A DNA stretch of 47,833 nt from Allobranchiibius sp. CTAmp26 (GCF_017565405.1 NZ_JAGEKR010000023.1:1-47833); one strand, 5' to 3'. Shown: positions 1 through 8,992, counted from the stretch's first letter. The notes: generated by a model not told the origin, from the sequence alone. Numbers and translations are program-made.

Positions 1-1
1 C

Positions 2-145
2 ACCAAGGACGCGTTCCCGACCCAGGCCGTCTACGGCAACACCACCGACCCCGAACTGCGCCTGATCACCTGCGGGGGCAGTTTCGACTCCGCGACCGGC
101 CACTTCCGCAACAACACCGTCGTCTACGCCCGACTCGCCGCCTGA
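2..145 (+). CDS. Class F sortase, C-terminal fragment (partial, start outside window)
   Basis: Only the last 47 residues are present, read in the frame starting at base 2 and ending with TGA at 143-145. They contain the motif LRLITCGGSFD followed by GHFRNN-VVYARL. The Cys in the TC motif is the catalytic nucleophile of sortases, and the TCGG-F(D) context with the N-VVYA ending is typical of the class F sortases of actinobacteria. These are membrane-anchored transpeptidases acting on secreted proteins at the cell wall. The catalytic His, the Arg position and the membrane anchor lie upstream of the window and cannot be assessed. Confidence 0.85.
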   Translation, partial: TKDAFPTQAVYGNTTDPELRLITCGGSFDSATGHFRNNTVVYARLAA

Positions 146-219
146 GGGTCCTGCGCCGGCGATGACCGGAGCGCGATCGCGGCCCTCGGCCTGGGCGGAT
201 TTCCGATGGACCCAGTCCG

Positions 220-1044
220 TCACTTCGTCAGTCCGGCACGTGGTGCGGGCGTTGCAGCTGCGACGGTGACTGCGGTGGCCCGCGCGGCACGAACCGCTCT
301 GAGCCGCTCACGTGCGTTGGGAGGCGGGAGCCTCGCCTCGATCGCATTCTTCTGGATGGTCGCCAGCTCTGCGGCCCTGTCGCTCATGCTGTAGCGCGGC
401 GTGCCTTCCATGCTTGCTTGGCCTCGGTTCGGCAGCTTGACGCCGAGATACCCGGCATGGCTGATCGCAAGCAGCGTGACGAAGCTCTTGTCCAGAGTGG
501 GCAGCGTGGTGATCTTCCGGGGGCCGGAGATGACGGGCGCACCTCGACCGGAGTACAGGTGCCAGGCGAGGAGCACGTAGGCGGCAACGAGCACGACGGT
601 GACGAGCAGGCCTTGCAGCTTGGCGATGTCGACCGTCTCGTCGGCGCTCGGGCCCTCCTCCACCAGAACGGCCTGCACCAACCGCGCGCCGCCGTCCGGT
701 GCTGCAGCCACGTACGGCGCTCGAGCGCGATTCTTGTGAGCCTTGATCGCGGTCGAGACCGTTGCCGACCCCACCGAGACACCCATGAGAGCCAAGACCT
801 CCGGCGGCACAGTGAAGTCGAGAGGATCCACTCCCCGTTGCGCGCTTCGCGCGATGAGCACAGCCACCACCAACGGGAGGATCGCGATGGTCCACATGCT
901 CAGCTGGATACGCGTGAGGCTGTAGAGACCCCGAGTGTCGATCAGGACGCCGCCAGCAGTCCCTCGGACAGCCACCCCGACCACGACGCCGACAGCGACG
1001 AAGGCGATCACTCCGCCCGCCCATGACCACCACAAGAGCGCCAT
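220..1044 (-). CDS. Conserved integral membrane protein of unknown function
   Basis: 274 residues. I chose the ATG at 1044 because GGGAGGGG lies directly in front of it; an ATG 15 bases further upstream has no such site. Hydrophobic segments occur near residues 5-28, 50-68, 85-100 and 150-172, with a weaker one around the motif AISHAGYLGVKLP (about 195-210). The stretches LYSLTRIQLSMWT and PPEVLALMGVS are of the kind seen in uncharacterised bacterial membrane proteins that carry YSLSRxQ and LLGISHAGYL motifs. The last 60 residues are basic, rich in Ala and Arg, and probably cytoplasmic. It is divergent from the kinase operon at 1384. No function can be assigned. Confidence 0.75.
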   Translation of the reverse strand: MALLWWSWAGGVIAFVAVGVVVGVAVRGTAGGVLIDTRGLYSLTRIQLSMWTIAILPLVVAVLIARSAQRGVDPLDFTVPPEVLALMGVSVGSATVSTAIKAHKNRARAPYVAAAPDGGARLVQAVLVEEGPSADETVDIAKLQGLLVTVVLVAAYVLLAWHLYSGRGAPVISGPRKITTLPTLDKSFVTLLAISHAGYLGVKLPNRGQASMEGTPRYSMSDRAAELATIQKNAIEARLPPPNARERLRAVRAARATAVTVAAATPAPRAGLTK

Positions 1045-1383
1045 CGGCCCCTCCCGCATCTCTCGACACCATCGACGTCATGGCTCGTCGTCTCCGAGTG
1101 AGCATGGTCCAGCAGGACTCGACCGGCAGGTTGCCGATCATCAGGATGCGAGGCGGTCCGCGCCACGCCGCCGACCTCGATTCCGAGCGCATAAAAGCTA
1201 TACCCGGTCTCCGCTCACCGTCCCCCGAACAAGGGAAGCCGTAGGTGCAGGCCACGGAGGTTCGGTCGTGGATCCTCCGTGCGGAAAGTCCGATCCGCAG
1301 CGGAGCACTGCTTGCCCGGATCGAGCCGTCCCACCGGCCCGGCTGCCCTACCCTGGAAAGGTTCTCGACCGGGTGGAGGGCGT
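1045..1383. other. 339-bp divergent intergenic region upstream of the kinase operon
   Basis: This gap separates the membrane protein gene from the histidine kinase gene. It holds an AT-richer patch near 1190-1203 (ATAAAAGCTATACC) that could include a -10 element, and two overlapping hairpins at 1253-1305 (listed separately). No convincing small gene is visible. Confidence 0.5.
1253..1305 (+). promoter_or_regulatory. Two mutually exclusive hairpins in the leader of the kinase operon
   Basis: Hairpin A pairs CACGGAGG (1253-1260) with CCTCCGTG (1274-1281). Hairpin B pairs CTCCG-t-GCGGA (1275-1285) with TCCGC-ag-CGGAG (1294-1305). They share bases 1275-1281, so only one can form at a time, as in attenuators. 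They lie about 80-130 bases before the kinase start. Whether the region is transcribed is unknown, and alternative pairings can arise by chance at high GC. Confidence 0.3.
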
Positions 1384-3510
1384 ATGGAGGGGCGCAGGGT
1401 CGACCGGCTGGCCGTGCGGATCGCGTTCGCGCTGTACCTGTCGGGGCTTCTGGTGTGGCTGGCCCTCGGCCTCGTGCCGGTGCATGCCACCCACCCGGAC
1501 ATGGCGAAGATAGCGCTCGAAGAGACCACGCCGCTGGAGACCGGTGTCGAGTACTTCTTCAGCGCTCTCAACCTCGCCCTCGGGGTGCTGCTCTTCCTGC
1601 GGCGGCCGGACGAGCGGGTGCCGCGTCTGCTCGCCTTCGCCCTGCTCGGCACGGCCGCGACCTTCAACCTGCCCAGCCACCGTGCGTTTCACCTCACGGG
1701 CTCCCCATGGCCTATCGCGCTCATCCACTTCACCTTCCACATCGTCTCCGGGGTCGCGTACGTGTGGGCCGTCATCCTCTTCCCGGACGGCAGGCCCCCG
1801 CGACCTGTTCGACTGTCGCCGTGGACGATTCGTGCCATCGTCCTGGCCTCCACCGCCGCGGTGGCGCTGGTGTGCTGGCGCAGCAGCTTCCTGGACCACC
1901 CGCAGTTCTTCCTGATCTTCTTCGGCATCGCCGTCGCGCTGATCGGGGTGAGTGCTCAGGCGTTGCGAATCACCAGCCCTGACACCGGCTCCGGAGAACG
2001 CGCGACGGCTCGGCTGCTGGGCGTCGCGCTGCTCCCTGCCCTTGCCGTGGCCCTCATCTGGCTCGGGGCTCGTGCGACCACGACGCTCACGGGTTCTGCG
2101 AACGACGCGGCCTCGTTGCAGACGGACATCGAGCGGCTGTTCCCCGCCGTGTTCGCGGTCGTCCCCGTCGTGCTGTTCGCCGGTGTCGTGCGCTACCGGT
2201 TGTGGGACATCGATCGTCTTCTCAGTCGCGTCCTGGTCTACGGCCTGCTGGCCCTGACACTCAGCGCCGCCTACGTGCTCGCCGTCGCCGTCGGCGGTCG
2301 TATCTCGGATGGCGGGCTGTGGGTGACCGTGCTGGCGCTGTCGGTCGTCGCCGTGCTGATCGAACCTCTGCGGATCGCCGGCCGTCGGTGGGCGAACAGA
2401 GTGGTGTTCGGTCAGGTGTTGAGTCCTGCGGAGGCGATCCGCAGCCTGGCCGGTGCGCTGGAGCATCTCACCCCCGCGTCGGAGCTGCAGCATGTGGTGG
2501 CCGTAACCGTGGCGGCCACGCGGGCCGGCTCGGCGGAGCTGTGGCTGGTCGACGGGGAGCGGCTGGTCTCGGCGGCATCCACTCGATCGGCGTCGGACGA
2601 GATCGCCCTTCCTGCAGGGGAACCGGCGGTAGAAGCACTCATCGGGGCGGTGGGTGCGCAGCGTGGTTGGCCCGTCCGTCACCAGGGCGAACTGCTCGGG
2701 CTGCTCGCCGTGCACGGTCCGCCGGGCGAGGATCTCGGCGCCGCAGACGACACGGTGGGTGGCGAGATCGCGGCACATGCGGGATTGCTGGTACACAACG
2801 CGACGTTGACCGTCACTTTGGCACAACAGGTTGACGCTCTGGCGGCGCACGCCGAAGCGATCTCCGAGTCCAGGCGCCGACTCGTGGTGGCCCAGGACGC
2901 CGAGCGGCACACGCTCGAGCGGGCACTGCACGACGGCGCCCAGCAAGCCCTAGTCGCTGCGATCATCGGGGCGCGGGCGGGTGCCGACGCGGGCCGCTTC
3001 TCACACGAGGATCGAGACGGCCTGCGCGACGTGCTGCTCACCGCGCAGCGCGACGTTCGCGAGCTCAGCGGCGACGGTCGACCGGAGGCGCTGCGCCAGC
3101 TCGGGCTGGCGGGAGCGCTGGAGCGTGCCGCCCGGCTCACGCGACGGACCGGCATCGAGGTCGGCCTCGAGGCCGAGCTCGGACCCACGCGGAGTCCGCT
3201 GCCCACGGAGGCCGAGACGGCCGTCTACTTCGCCTGCGTCGAAGGACTGCAGAACGTCGTCAAGTACGCCCACGCGACCCGGGTGGTCGTCTCGGTCGGC
3301 TGCACCGACCAGGAGATGTCGTTCGCCGTCGTCGATGACGGCACCGGCATCTCCTCGGCGATCGCGCAGGACGCAGCCGGGGGATTGGCAGCCCTCTCCG
3401 CACGCCTCGACGCTCTGGGCGGCGAGGTCAGCATGGTGGGAGGCGCGGACGGCGGAACGCAGCTGCGCGGCTGGGTGCCGATGCGACGTACCGCGGACGT
3501 GCTCGTATGA
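1384..3510 (+). CDS. Membrane sensor histidine kinase with GAF-like domain (NarL/LuxR-type partner)
   Basis: 708 residues. The ATG at 1384 follows GTGGAGGG with good spacing. The N-terminal half (about 10-335) has roughly eight hydrophobic segments and ends with RYRLWDIDRLLSRVLVYGLL, a motif found in many actinobacterial multi-pass sensor kinases. A GAF-like region spans about 345-480. The HisKA_3-type dimerisation box at 510-521 contains LHDGAQQ, with His516 as the predicted phosphorylated residue. The HATPase domain (about 600-700) keeps Asn623 in QNVVKY and the DDGTG loop at 651-655. Its stop overlaps the next start as ATGA, so it should be translationally coupled to the degenerate kinase and response regulator that follow. 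The stimulus is unknown. Confidence 0.93.
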   Translation: MEGRRVDRLAVRIAFALYLSGLLVWLALGLVPVHATHPDMAKIALEETTPLETGVEYFFSALNLALGVLLFLRRPDERVPRLLAFALLGTAATFNLPSHRAFHLTGSPWPIALIHFTFHIVSGVAYVWAVILFPDGRPPRPVRLSPWTIRAIVLASTAAVALVCWRSSFLDHPQFFLIFFGIAVALIGVSAQALRITSPDTGSGERATARLLGVALLPALAVALIWLGARATTTLTGSANDAASLQTDIERLFPAVFAVVPVVLFAGVVRYRLWDIDRLLSRVLVYGLLALTLSAAYVLAVAVGGRISDGGLWVTVLALSVVAVLIEPLRIAGRRWANRVVFGQVLSPAEAIRSLAGALEHLTPASELQHVVAVTVAATRAGSAELWLVDGERLVSAASTRSASDEIALPAGEPAVEALIGAVGAQRGWPVRHQGELLGLLAVHGPPGEDLGAADDTVGGEIAAHAGLLVHNATLTVTLAQQVDALAAHAEAISESRRRLVVAQDAERHTLERALHDGAQQALVAAIIGARAGADAGRFSHEDRDGLRDVLLTAQRDVRELSGDGRPEALRQLGLAGALERAARLTRRTGIEVGLEAELGPTRSPLPTEAETAVYFACVEGLQNVVKYAHATRVVVSVGCTDQEMSFAVVDDGTGISSAIAQDAAGGLAALSARLDALGGEVSMVGGADGGTQLRGWVPMRRTADVLV

Positions 3511-4748
3511 GGGCCGTGACGGGTCGCGCGGTGACGCTGCGACTCTCCGTCACGCGGGCCGTCTGCCGGCTCGTCGTGGCCGGCCTCCTCTACGGTGCGG
3601 CCGCTCTTGTGTACGAGGCGGCCACGGGAGGCGCCGATCCACCACCGTTCGCCGGGGTCGTCGGTGTCACTGTCGTCGTCGCGCTGGCGCTGTGGCTGCT
3701 GAAGGACCCGGTCGACCGCCTTGCTGCCCGGGCCGTGCTCGGCGCGCGGGCCGACGGTTACGAGGTGATGCGCGAGCTGACCGCACAGCTCGCCGCCACC
3801 CTTCCGGTCGACGAGGTCGCACCGCGCCTTGCCGAAGCCGCCTCCCGCACCACGGGTCGGCCTCGAGCCGAAGTAAGGCTCTGGCTGACCGACGGCGACC
3901 CGTGGGCGCGCTCGTGGCCACCGACCGAGGCGACGATCCTGAACGGCACCGCGGTCGAGGTGCGGCACAGTGGTGCGGCACTGGGTGAGATCGCCGTCGA
4001 AGGAGACGACCTGACACAGGGTGCCCTCTCGTCCTGGGACCGCCGGATGCTCGACACGCTGGCCCGCCCGGCCGGGGCAGCGCTCTCGACTGTCCGACTG
4101 ACGGTCGAGCTACGGCAGCGCAAGAGCGACCTCGAGCGACTCACCGTCGCGTTGACCGCCTCCCGGGAGCGGCTGCTCACCGCCCGCGCGAGGGAACAGC
4201 AGCGGATGCGGGCCGAGGTCGAGGCCCGGGTCGGCACGCACTTGTCGGCGGCTCTTGCCGCGCTCGACGGCGGCGCGACCGGTGTGCGCGAGGCGTCTCT
4301 CAGCACGGTCGCGAGTGAGGCGGGTCTGGCCCTGGACGAGTTGCGCATCGTCGCGCGCGGCATCTATCCGCCGACGCTCACCGAGGTCGGGCTGGCTGCG
4401 TCGCTGCAGTCGTGGCTCGCCAGAGCGCAGGTGGACGCAACCCTCGACGCTCCCGCCGAACTCCCCGGCATCGATCCGAGTGTCGCCGCATGTCTGTACT
4501 TCTGCGCCGTGACGTCGCTTGCGCACCTCGCGCGGCACCAGGCGTCGGGAATCCGTGTCGGAGTCGCCGATCGCCCAGCACCGTCGTTGCGTATCGAGGC
4601 TCACGCCGACGATCGGGTCGCGCGGGACACGATCGAGGTGGTGACCGACCGCATCGAGGCGTTCGGTGGCAGCGTGGACAGCGATCGGGGCGAGCACCGG
4701 TTCGGCCTCGTGGCAACCCTTCCCACGCGGACGGACGGCCCGTCGTGA
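3507..4748 (+). CDS. Degenerate histidine kinase homologue (likely pseudokinase)
   Basis: 413 residues starting inside the stop of the previous kinase (ATGA). Two membrane segments lie near 18-37 and 48-66, a GAF-like region at about 85-200, and a coiled stretch before the dimerisation region. Where active kinases read R-I-E-R-D-L-H-D-G, this protein reads R-M-R-A-E-V-E-A-R (233-241), so the phosphorylated His is replaced by Glu239. The downstream helix LDELRIVARGIYPPTL (277-291) is well kept, showing true homology. The ATPase N-box has His340 where Asn is expected and the DDG loop is absent. I infer it cannot autophosphorylate and may form heterodimers with, or tune, the upstream kinase. Base composition resembles its neighbours. 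Confidence 0.85.
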   Translation: MRAVTGRAVTLRLSVTRAVCRLVVAGLLYGAAALVYEAATGGADPPPFAGVVGVTVVVALALWLLKDPVDRLAARAVLGARADGYEVMRELTAQLAATLPVDEVAPRLAEAASRTTGRPRAEVRLWLTDGDPWARSWPPTEATILNGTAVEVRHSGAALGEIAVEGDDLTQGALSSWDRRMLDTLARPAGAALSTVRLTVELRQRKSDLERLTVALTASRERLLTARAREQQRMRAEVEARVGTHLSAALAALDGGATGVREASLSTVASEAGLALDELRIVARGIYPPTLTEVGLAASLQSWLARAQVDATLDAPAELPGIDPSVAACLYFCAVTSLAHLARHQASGIRVGVADRPAPSLRIEAHADDRVARDTIEVVTDRIEAFGGSVDSDRGEHRFGLVATLPTRTDGPS

Positions 4749-5416
4749 CGCCGATCCGGCTCGTGTACGCCGAGGACAACTTCCTCGTCCGCGAGGGCGT
4801 CCGACGCCTGATCGAGGGTTCGGATGCCCTGGAGGTGGTCGCCGTGTGCGGCGACCTCGACCAGGCGCTCGAGGCCATCACCGCCCACGTGCCGGACGTC
4901 GTCCTGACCGACATCCGGATGCCCCCAGATCACAGCGACGAGGGGATACGGATCGCAGACCACTGCCGCCGCGCCCATCCGCGGATGGGTGTGCTGATGC
5001 TCAGCCAGTACGCCGAGGCCGCCTACGTCAAGATCCTCCTGCGCCAGGGCACCGAACGTCGTGGCTACCTGCTGAAGGAGCGGGTCGCCTCGATCGCCGA
5101 CCTGACCTCCGCGATCGAGGCGGTGGCCTCCGGCGGAACGGCGATCGACCCCAAGGTCGTGGAAGTGCTGGTCCAGGTGCGCTCCAGCGCGGACGACGCA
5201 GGACTCGCCCGGCTGACGGCACGGGAACGCGAGGTGCTCGCGGCCATCGCGCAAGGGCACACCAACGCCGCTGTCGCCGCCGAACTGGTGCTCAGCCAGC
5301 ACGCTGTCGAGAAACACATCAATTCGATCTTCGCCAAGCTCGGTCTGACCGGCGACACCCGACAGCACCCGCGGGTGCGCGCCGCGCTGATGTTCCTCGC
5401 GGAGGGTGGGCTCTAG
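4745..5416 (+). CDS. NarL/LuxR-family response regulator
   Basis: 223 residues. The GTG at 4745 overlaps the preceding TGA, giving tight coupling in a three-gene operon. The receiver domain (about 1-125) has the acidic pair in YAEDN, the phosphoacceptor Asp in LTDIRMPP, and a switch Lys in LLKERV. The C-terminal LuxR-type HTH (about 155-215) reads LTAREREVLAAIAQG and later AVEKHINSIFAKLGL. It should be phosphorylated by the kinase at 1384 and act as a DNA-binding regulator. The closest candidate target is the large gene at 5565, only 148 bases downstream, but no binding site could be identified. It is similar in layout to the regulator at 22594. Confidence 0.95.
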   Translation: MTPIRLVYAEDNFLVREGVRRLIEGSDALEVVAVCGDLDQALEAITAHVPDVVLTDIRMPPDHSDEGIRIADHCRRAHPRMGVLMLSQYAEAAYVKILLRQGTERRGYLLKERVASIADLTSAIEAVASGGTAIDPKVVEVLVQVRSSADDAGLARLTAREREVLAAIAQGHTNAAVAAELVLSQHAVEKHINSIFAKLGLTGDTRQHPRVRAALMFLAEGGL

Positions 5417-5431
5417 GGGTGCCCACACCCC
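5416..5431 (+). terminator. Short GC-rich hairpin at the end of the kinase operon
   Basis: GGGGTG (5416-5421) pairs with CACCCC (5426-5431) around the four-base loop CCCA, starting on the last base of the regulator stop codon. There is no T-tract. A second weak stem (TGCCGG/CCGGCA) lies at 5455-5475. This could be a terminator or simply GC-rich sequence. Confidence 0.3.
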
Positions 5432-5507
5432 CATGACGGGAGGCGCGCACCCCTTGCCGGAGACGCCTGCCGGCACCATCGGCTCGAACGCCGCTTGAGC
5501 GGATCGT

Positions 5508-5560
5508 GGATTCCATCAGCCCAGCCAGATCGGCAGGGCGTTTCTCCCGGAATGGAATCC
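5508..5560 (+). promoter_or_regulatory. 9-bp inverted repeat covering the ribosome site of the 1137-residue protein gene
   Basis: GGATTCCAT (5508-5516) and ATGGAATCC (5552-5560) are perfect reverse complements, 35 bases apart. The right arm ends four bases before the ATG at 5565 and covers the GGAATGGA sequence that would serve as ribosome site. It could be an RNA hairpin that hides the site, or a DNA operator with half sites 44 bp apart. Confidence 0.4.
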
Positions 5561-5564
5561 AGCA

Positions 5565-8500
5565 ATGACCACCACCACGCCCGCCCCGGTTGCCACCCCC
5601 TTGCCGACGGCGCCCGCCCCCGCCTACACGCTGCCCGGAGTCTCCTGGCTCTCCCTGCAGGTGCAGGGAGACACCGGCACCCTGACCGTCGGACCGGACA
5701 GCGTCTCGGTCCAGGTGACGCCCCCCGCGGACGGCTCACCCGCCCAGGTGCAGGCCGACCTCTCGCAGCTCACGCTGGGCGCGCTCATCGCGGACGCCGG
5801 GTCGGCAGACCCCCTCGCCTCGCTCCCGTCCGCACTCGCGCAGGCCGTGTCGTCGGCCGCGATCGCGAGCGTCGCCGTGAGCGTCGACCTGGCCGGGCAC
5901 CGACTCGTCGGCTGCGCACTCACCGTCGACGCCGTCCCCTCGTGGGCACCCGGAGGCGTCGAGCTGGACGACTTCGCGGTCAGCGTCGCGCTCACCCGCA
6001 CCGCCGACGGGACCGGGGTCGCCGTCACCGGCAGCGCCACCTTCGCCGGCGCAGGCGTCGCCGTGACCATCTCGCGCGACGCTGCCGCGACCGGTGCGGC
6101 GGCGTGGAAACTGCACGCCGGCCTCGCCGACGGGGCGACCCTGGACGTGACCGCGGTCGCCACGGCGTACGGGCTCGCCGTGCCGAGCAGCCTGCCGGAC
6201 CTCGCCCTCTCCGCCTGTGCGCTGGACGCCACCCTGGACGGCTCGGACGTCTCCTTCACGGCCACGTCCCCGACACAATGGACCCTCCCCGTGGGCCCCA
6301 GCGGGATCTCTGTCGGGGCGATCGCGGTGGCGTTCGGCCGCACGGAGACCGGATCCACCGGGTCTGTGTCCGGGACCGTGCACCTGGGCGGGATCGATGT
6401 CCCGATCACGTATGCCGTGCCCGGCGGACTCACGCTGCACGCGACCATCGACACGGTCGCGCCGTTCGCCCTGATCCAGGACGTGGTCGGCGCCACGAGC
6501 GTCGGCGCCCTGAACCTGCCGCCCGAGCTGGTCGCGCTGGCCCTCACCGACGTCGTGCTCGCCATCGATGTCGACCAGGCCGAGCTGTCGTTCGCCGCGA
6601 GCGGCCCCGGCTTCAAGCGGGTCCAGGCGGTCGTCCGCAAGAGCACGTCCTGGGGATTCGCCGTCGGCATCGAGTTGGACGACGACTACCGGTTCTCCTC
6701 ACTGTCCCCGACGCTGGCAGGGCTGGACACCGTCCACCTGCCCGACGCACTCCTCGTCGTCTCCTCGTTCGACGACACCACCTTCACGTTCGACGAGCTG
6801 CAGCCGGTGGCCGGCACGGGTGTCAGCGAGGGCGTGCTGCTCGACGGCCAACTCGACCTGTCCGGGCTCGGCGCCGACAAGTTCCTCGGCGAGGCCCACC
6901 TCGATGTGAAGGCCCAGATCGGCCCGTCACTGGCGGATCTCGAACTCGACGCGGGAGTCGGCGACATCACCATCACCGACGGCGTCGTGCTGAAGGACGC
7001 GCAGTTCGCGCTGCACCCCGACCCGGAGAACGTGTCCGTCTCGGTGTCCGGTGCGGTCGACGTGACCATCGACTCCAGCCCGCTGGAATTCATCGGTGGG
7101 GTCAGCGTCGTCCCCGACGGCATCTCCTTCTTCGCCACGATGAAGGGCACCTGGCAGGACCCGTTCGGCGCCAAGGGAATCGCCCTCACCGACGTCTCCT
7201 TGCAGATCGGATCCGATTTCGAGGGCGTCCCGTCGATCGGCATCGCCGGCGGCCTCACCATCGGTGCGTTCCAGGGCAAGGCGGCCGTCTCGTTCAACTC
7301 GGCGAACCCGGCCCAGAGCGTCCTCATCGTGGCGTTCAACCACCTGTCCTTGATGGACGTCGTCGACACGTTCTGCCCGCCCGAGGTCACGACCGACATC
7401 CCGACCGACGTCCAGGGCACCCTCGCCGGCATCTCCCTGGAGAACGTGAACCTGTACGACGTCCCGGAGGACACCTCGATCGGCGCCCTCACCTACCAGC
7501 AGGGGCTGCGCGTCGGCGGCACCCTGCACGTCTCCGGATTCACCGCTCAGGCCGACGTCGAGATCGACCAGCAGAACGGGATCAAGGCGACCGGATCGCT
7601 CTCCCCGATCGTGATCGCCGACGTCTTCTCCCTCACGGGCACGGACCCGAAGAACGGTCCCGACCTGGACATCGAGGTGACGACCAGCGCGGTGCCGAAG
7701 ATCGCCTTCGACGGTCAGGTCGATCTGCTCGGAGTGACTGCGAGCGCGTCGGTGTCGCTGTCGGACTCCGGCTTCGACTTCCAGTGCGCTGGAAGGGTCT
7801 TCGAGCTGTTCTCTGCGAACGTGCACAGTTACGGCGGCAATCTGCAGTCCGGCGCGGGCTTCATGGTGCACGCCGACCTCCAGCAGGACTTCCTCTCGGA
7901 TCTGGCCCGGCGTGCGGCCGCGGTGCTGCAGCAGGCGGGCGCCGATGCTCAGTCGCGCATCGCTGTCGCCCAGCAGGGCGTCACCGCCGCCCAGGCGGAC
8001 GTGCAGCGGTTCACCGCGTCGGTGCAGTCGGCGCAGGCCGACCTGGCGAGCAAGCAGGCCGACGCCCAGAACCAGATCCAGGGAGCATCCGCGCAGGTCA
8101 CCCAGGCCCAGCAGGCCCTGGGAGCGGTCGACGCGCAGATCGCGACGACGCGGGCCCAGATCCAGGCCGAGCGCAATTCCGCGGCCGCCCAGTTGAGCAA
8201 CCTGCAGCAGCAGTTGGCAGCGGCGCAGAGCGCGGCCGGCGCGCTCAACGGCCAGGTCAACGCTCAGCAGGGGCAGATCGACCAGCTCAACGGAGAGATC
8301 AACTGGTGGAACAACTGGTACAACAACCTGGCCTGGTACGACAAGGCCTGGGGTTGGACCGAACTGGGCGCCGAAGTCGGATGGCGCGGCACCCAGGTCG
8401 CCGGGCTCGAGGTGTCGATCCAGGGTCTGCGCGGCTCGCTGGCTGCAGCGAACGGCGTCCTGCAGACCGCACAGCAGGCCGTCAACACGGCGCAGGCCGC

Positions 8501-8978
8501 CCAGGCGACCTACCCGGTCGATCAGGACCCGCGGATCCTGGCGCTGCAGGGTGGAGAGGCTGCCGCGCAGCAGGCGCTGCAGGTCGCTCAGACCGCCCTG
8601 GCCGCCGCACAGCAGGCGACCGGCGCGGCCGTCACGGCGGCGAGCCAGGCGGTCGACGGATTCCAGCAGCAGCTCGGGGCCGCCACCCTGGCGCTCCAGG
8701 CGGCGAACGCCGGGCTGACCCAGCTGAATGCGAGCATCGGCGACGTCGCGGCGGTCAGCGCGTACATCGCCGAACACGGGCTGGACGGCCTGCTCAACGT
8801 GAAGTCGGCGTCCTTCACCGGCACCCTGGACGCGACGTCGGGCGGCTCGGTGACCCTCGACGCGGACGTGGTGTTCCAGGGCACCGAGGACATGGTGCAC
8901 GTGAGCTATGACTTCCACGACCTGGCCGCGTCGGCGCAGACCCTTGCGAAGGAGGTGCTGCCCTCGCTGCCCGTCTGA
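5565..8978 (+). CDS. Large unknown protein: beta-rich body, Ala/Gln coiled coil, Trp-rich turn
   Basis: 1137 residues, not recognised. No signal peptide is visible; the N-terminus is Thr/Pro/Ala rich. Residues about 25-770 look like a long series of amphipathic beta strands with recurring patterns such as LTDVxLxI, GGLTIGAFQGKAAVSF and VDLLGVTASASVSL, low in Lys and Cys. Residues about 780-910 are a long Ala/Gln coiled coil with regular AQQA and AQAD spacing. A compact aromatic segment follows (914-930, reading NWWNNWYNNLAWYDKAW), then a second coiled helix (about 945-1075), which suggests an antiparallel helical hairpin with an aromatic tip. The C-terminus (about 1085-1137) returns to beta character. 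It resembles lipid- or membrane-interacting scaffold proteins in style only. It may be controlled by the upstream two-component system. Confidence 0.85.
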   Translation: MTTTTPAPVATPLPTAPAPAYTLPGVSWLSLQVQGDTGTLTVGPDSVSVQVTPPADGSPAQVQADLSQLTLGALIADAGSADPLASLPSALAQAVSSAAIASVAVSVDLAGHRLVGCALTVDAVPSWAPGGVELDDFAVSVALTRTADGTGVAVTGSATFAGAGVAVTISRDAAATGAAAWKLHAGLADGATLDVTAVATAYGLAVPSSLPDLALSACALDATLDGSDVSFTATSPTQWTLPVGPSGISVGAIAVAFGRTETGSTGSVSGTVHLGGIDVPITYAVPGGLTLHATIDTVAPFALIQDVVGATSVGALNLPPELVALALTDVVLAIDVDQAELSFAASGPGFKRVQAVVRKSTSWGFAVGIELDDDYRFSSLSPTLAGLDTVHLPDALLVVSSFDDTTFTFDELQPVAGTGVSEGVLLDGQLDLSGLGADKFLGEAHLDVKAQIGPSLADLELDAGVGDITITDGVVLKDAQFALHPDPENVSVSVSGAVDVTIDSSPLEFIGGVSVVPDGISFFATMKGTWQDPFGAKGIALTDVSLQIGSDFEGVPSIGIAGGLTIGAFQGKAAVSFNSANPAQSVLIVAFNHLSLMDVVDTFCPPEVTTDIPTDVQGTLAGISLENVNLYDVPEDTSIGALTYQQGLRVGGTLHVSGFTAQADVEIDQQNGIKATGSLSPIVIADVFSLTGTDPKNGPDLDIEVTTSAVPKIAFDGQVDLLGVTASASVSLSDSGFDFQCAGRVFELFSANVHSYGGNLQSGAGFMVHADLQQDFLSDLARRAAAVLQQAGADAQSRIAVAQQGVTAAQADVQRFTASVQSAQADLASKQADAQNQIQGASAQVTQAQQALGAVDAQIATTRAQIQAERNSAAAQLSNLQQQLAAAQSAAGALNGQVNAQQGQIDQLNGEINWWNNWYNNLAWYDKAWGWTELGAEVGWRGTQVAGLEVSIQGLRGSLAAANGVLQTAQQAVNTAQAAQATYPVDQDPRILALQGGEAAAQQALQVAQTALAAAQQATGAAVTAASQAVDGFQQQLGAATLALQAANAGLTQLNASIGDVAAVSAYIAEHGLDGLLNVKSASFTGTLDATSGGSVTLDADVVFQGTEDMVHVSYDFHDLAASAQTLAKEVLPSLPV

Positions 8979-8992
8979 CCTTCGCAGCGCGG

